The position numbers and the translations under genes are program-made. Source: Phycisphaerales bacterium (GTDB lineage Bacteria > Planctomycetota > Phycisphaerae > Phycisphaerales > UBA1924). Taken from it: DNA of 64,000 bases. This document shows, one piece after another, positions 62,967 to 64,000 of the stretch (position 1 is the stretch's first letter; each line of letters begins with the position of its first letter). Location: NCBI GenBank assembly GCA_029260515.1, contig JAJDDC010000096.1, positions 62,001-126,000 of the forward strand, written 5' to 3'. Under the pieces are notes generated by a model. The model did no database searches and was not told the origin of the DNA. It saw nothing but the letters and a program-made list of their open reading frames with translations.

Positions 62967-63806
62967 ATGCCCGCAAGCAGATCGCGAACAGAGCGTTGGC
63001 GTGACAGCCTCGCCAAGATCCACGAGCGGGGCGGCGGCCTCGAGTTGACGCTCGACCGCGGGCCCAACGCCCAGGGAGGCGACCTCGTCTGGCGTGTCCG
63101 CCTGCTGGATATCGGGCCCGACACGCTCCGCGTCGAGCATCCCGGCGCCATGGGCATGCCTTTCCCCGTCAAGCAGGGCGCCCGTCTGATCGGGATCCTC
63201 GCCGTCGGCCAGAACCGCTGGATGTTCCATACGAGGATCCTCGCTATCGCCGGCCAGGGCTCCCAAGCGACCCTCGAGATCGAGACGCCCTCGGGCGTCG
63301 AGCGGTGCATGCGTCGCACGTTCGACCGCATCCGGACCGCGGCGGTCAACCTCCCGCCCGTCGAGTGCTGGTCCCTTCTCGACCCCGCGACCGGGCGGGC
63401 GGCCGAGATCGCCTGCCGGACACAGCTGCTCGATCTCCAGGACGACGACATCCTGGGCATCGGGGAAACGGGCGCCCACGAGCCGCCCCTGCTGCCCGAC
63501 GTCGGGAACCGGTACAACGCCGAGCTGGCCAACATCGGGGGCGGCGGCGTGGGACTGCGGTTTTCCAAGCAGCAGGCGCCGGCCCTCGACGCTCGGCGGT
63601 GCTTCTGGCTGCGGCTGGACCTGCGCCCGGTGGTTGCCGCCCCGGTGGCCGTGACCGCCCGCATGGCGCACACCCACCTGGACAGCACACAGAGCGTCTA
63701 CGCGGGCATGGCGTTCGACTTCCAGCACCACCCCGAGCACAAGACGTTCGTGCTCGAGCAGATCAGGCGCTACTTCGATCTGACGCAGCGCCGGTCGGCG
63801 GCCTGA
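62967..63806 (+). CDS. YcgR/PilZ-like cyclic-di-GMP effector
   Basis: A 279-residue protein with the layout of YcgR. The N-terminal domain (about 25-110) is a YcgR-N-like beta barrel (FPVKQGARLIG). A linker follows with the RxxxR motif at 117-121, which binds cyclic-di-GMP in PilZ proteins. The C-terminal PilZ barrel has ANIGGGGVGLRF at the D/NxSxxG position, where Ser is Gly here. No flagellar gene is seen in the window, so it may act on pili or surface behaviour. It ends the plus-strand block. Confidence 0.8.
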   Translation: MPASRSRTERWRDSLAKIHERGGGLELTLDRGPNAQGGDLVWRVRLLDIGPDTLRVEHPGAMGMPFPVKQGARLIGILAVGQNRWMFHTRILAIAGQGSQATLEIETPSGVERCMRRTFDRIRTAAVNLPPVECWSLLDPATGRAAEIACRTQLLDLQDDDILGIGETGAHEPPLLPDVGNRYNAELANIGGGGVGLRFSKQQAPALDARRCFWLRLDLRPVVAAPVAVTARMAHTHLDSTQSVYAGMAFDFQHHPEHKTFVLEQIRRYFDLTQRRSAA

Positions 63807-63865
63807 CCCCGGTCGCGGCCGTACGCCGCGGCGAGCCGGGCCTGGTCGCACACCCGGTGCGCAAG

Positions 63866-63895
63866 AAAACGGGCGGACGCTGCGCGTCCGCCCGT
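63866..63895 (-). terminator. Intrinsic terminator for the gene entering from the right edge
   Basis: On the minus strand, a perfect 12-bp stem (arms 63869-63880 and 63884-63895) with a 3-base loop is followed by a U-rich tail (TTTTCTT). It lies about 30 bases past the stop of the partial gene. Confidence 0.85.
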
Positions 63896-63923
63896 GTCGT
63901 TGATCCGATGTGCCCGCGGCCGA

Positions 63924-64000
63924 TCAGTCGAAGATCGCCGAGTAATGCGAGCCGGTCGAGTACGTCACCGGGCGTTCCACAACGAGCATGCGGGCGTCGC
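63924..64000 (-). CDS. C-terminal end of an unidentified gene (partial)
   Basis: On the minus strand a frame enters at the right edge and ends with TGA at 63924. Its last residues read VERPVTYSTGSHYSAIFD. The strong terminator directly downstream supports a real gene end here. The 24 visible codons are too few to name a family. Confidence 0.6.
   Translation of the reverse strand, partial: DARMLVVERPVTYSTGSHYSAIFD

Overview
The window is GC-rich bacterial DNA that most resembles a planctomycete of class Phycisphaerae. The evidence is three secreted enzymes ending in a 'GC-type' dockerin (two DFSDV-type repeats, then a terminal GCP), a PEP-CTERM-type protein with a PTP motif and an RRRR tail, and unusually long pseudopilins. 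This lineage call is an inference from protein features; no rRNA is present. 

Layout. 1-3740: the end of a secreted GH16 glucanase and a PEP-CTERM protein, set in two long gene-poor, less GC-rich stretches. 3741-6227 (minus): tRNA-Gly, an RluA-type pseudouridine synthase fused to a methyltransferase, and a stand-alone CoaB. 6471-23553 (plus): type IV pilus / type II secretion locus 1, with two GspE/PilB ATPases, a PilT, a GspF/PilC and five oversized pseudopilin-like proteins, the last being an 1836-residue GspK-like protein. 23664-29222: tRNA-Pro, a secreted GH13 enzyme with dockerin and a secreted M16 peptidase. 29310-32989: part of a peptide ABC transporter (permease and ATPase) and a glycosyltransferase. 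33184-37978: a secreted unknown, xseA-xseB, the prepilin peptidase and an OmpA-family lipoprotein. 38084-40025: tRNA-Val, tRNA-Thr, a GGDEF diguanylate cyclase and tRNA-Tyr. 40156-42486 (minus): a secreted M12B-like metalloprotease with dockerin. 42946-55050 (plus): locus 2, a tightly overlapped operon of sensor kinase, STAS protein, GspE/PilB, GspF/PilC, PilM, PilN, PilO, a PilP/GspC-like protein, a small major pseudopilin and four minor pseudopilin-like proteins. 55064-58192 (minus): HD-GYP protein, response regulator and a YhhQ-type queuosine-precursor transporter. 58274-63806 (plus): scpB, a lipoprotein, DUF58 and transglutaminase proteins, and a YcgR/PilZ-like protein. A gene entering from the right edge on the minus strand ends at 63924. 

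How they fit together. Locus 1 has the motors (including PilT) and large pseudopilins but no PilMNO and no small major pilin. Locus 2 has PilMNO(P) and a small major pilin. The only prepilin peptidase lies between them, and no secretin is present in the window. All three assembly ATPases have MshEN-type N-termini, and the window also encodes a diguanylate cyclase, an HD-GYP protein and a PilZ-type protein, so cyclic-di-GMP control of the filaments is a reasonable inference. Several minor pseudopilins carry large beta-rich, lectin-like domains. Together with the dockerin-tagged glucanase, amylase-like enzyme and protease, this suggests a cell adapted to attach to and digest polysaccharide- or protein-rich particles. 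That link is inferred from co-location and domain content only.
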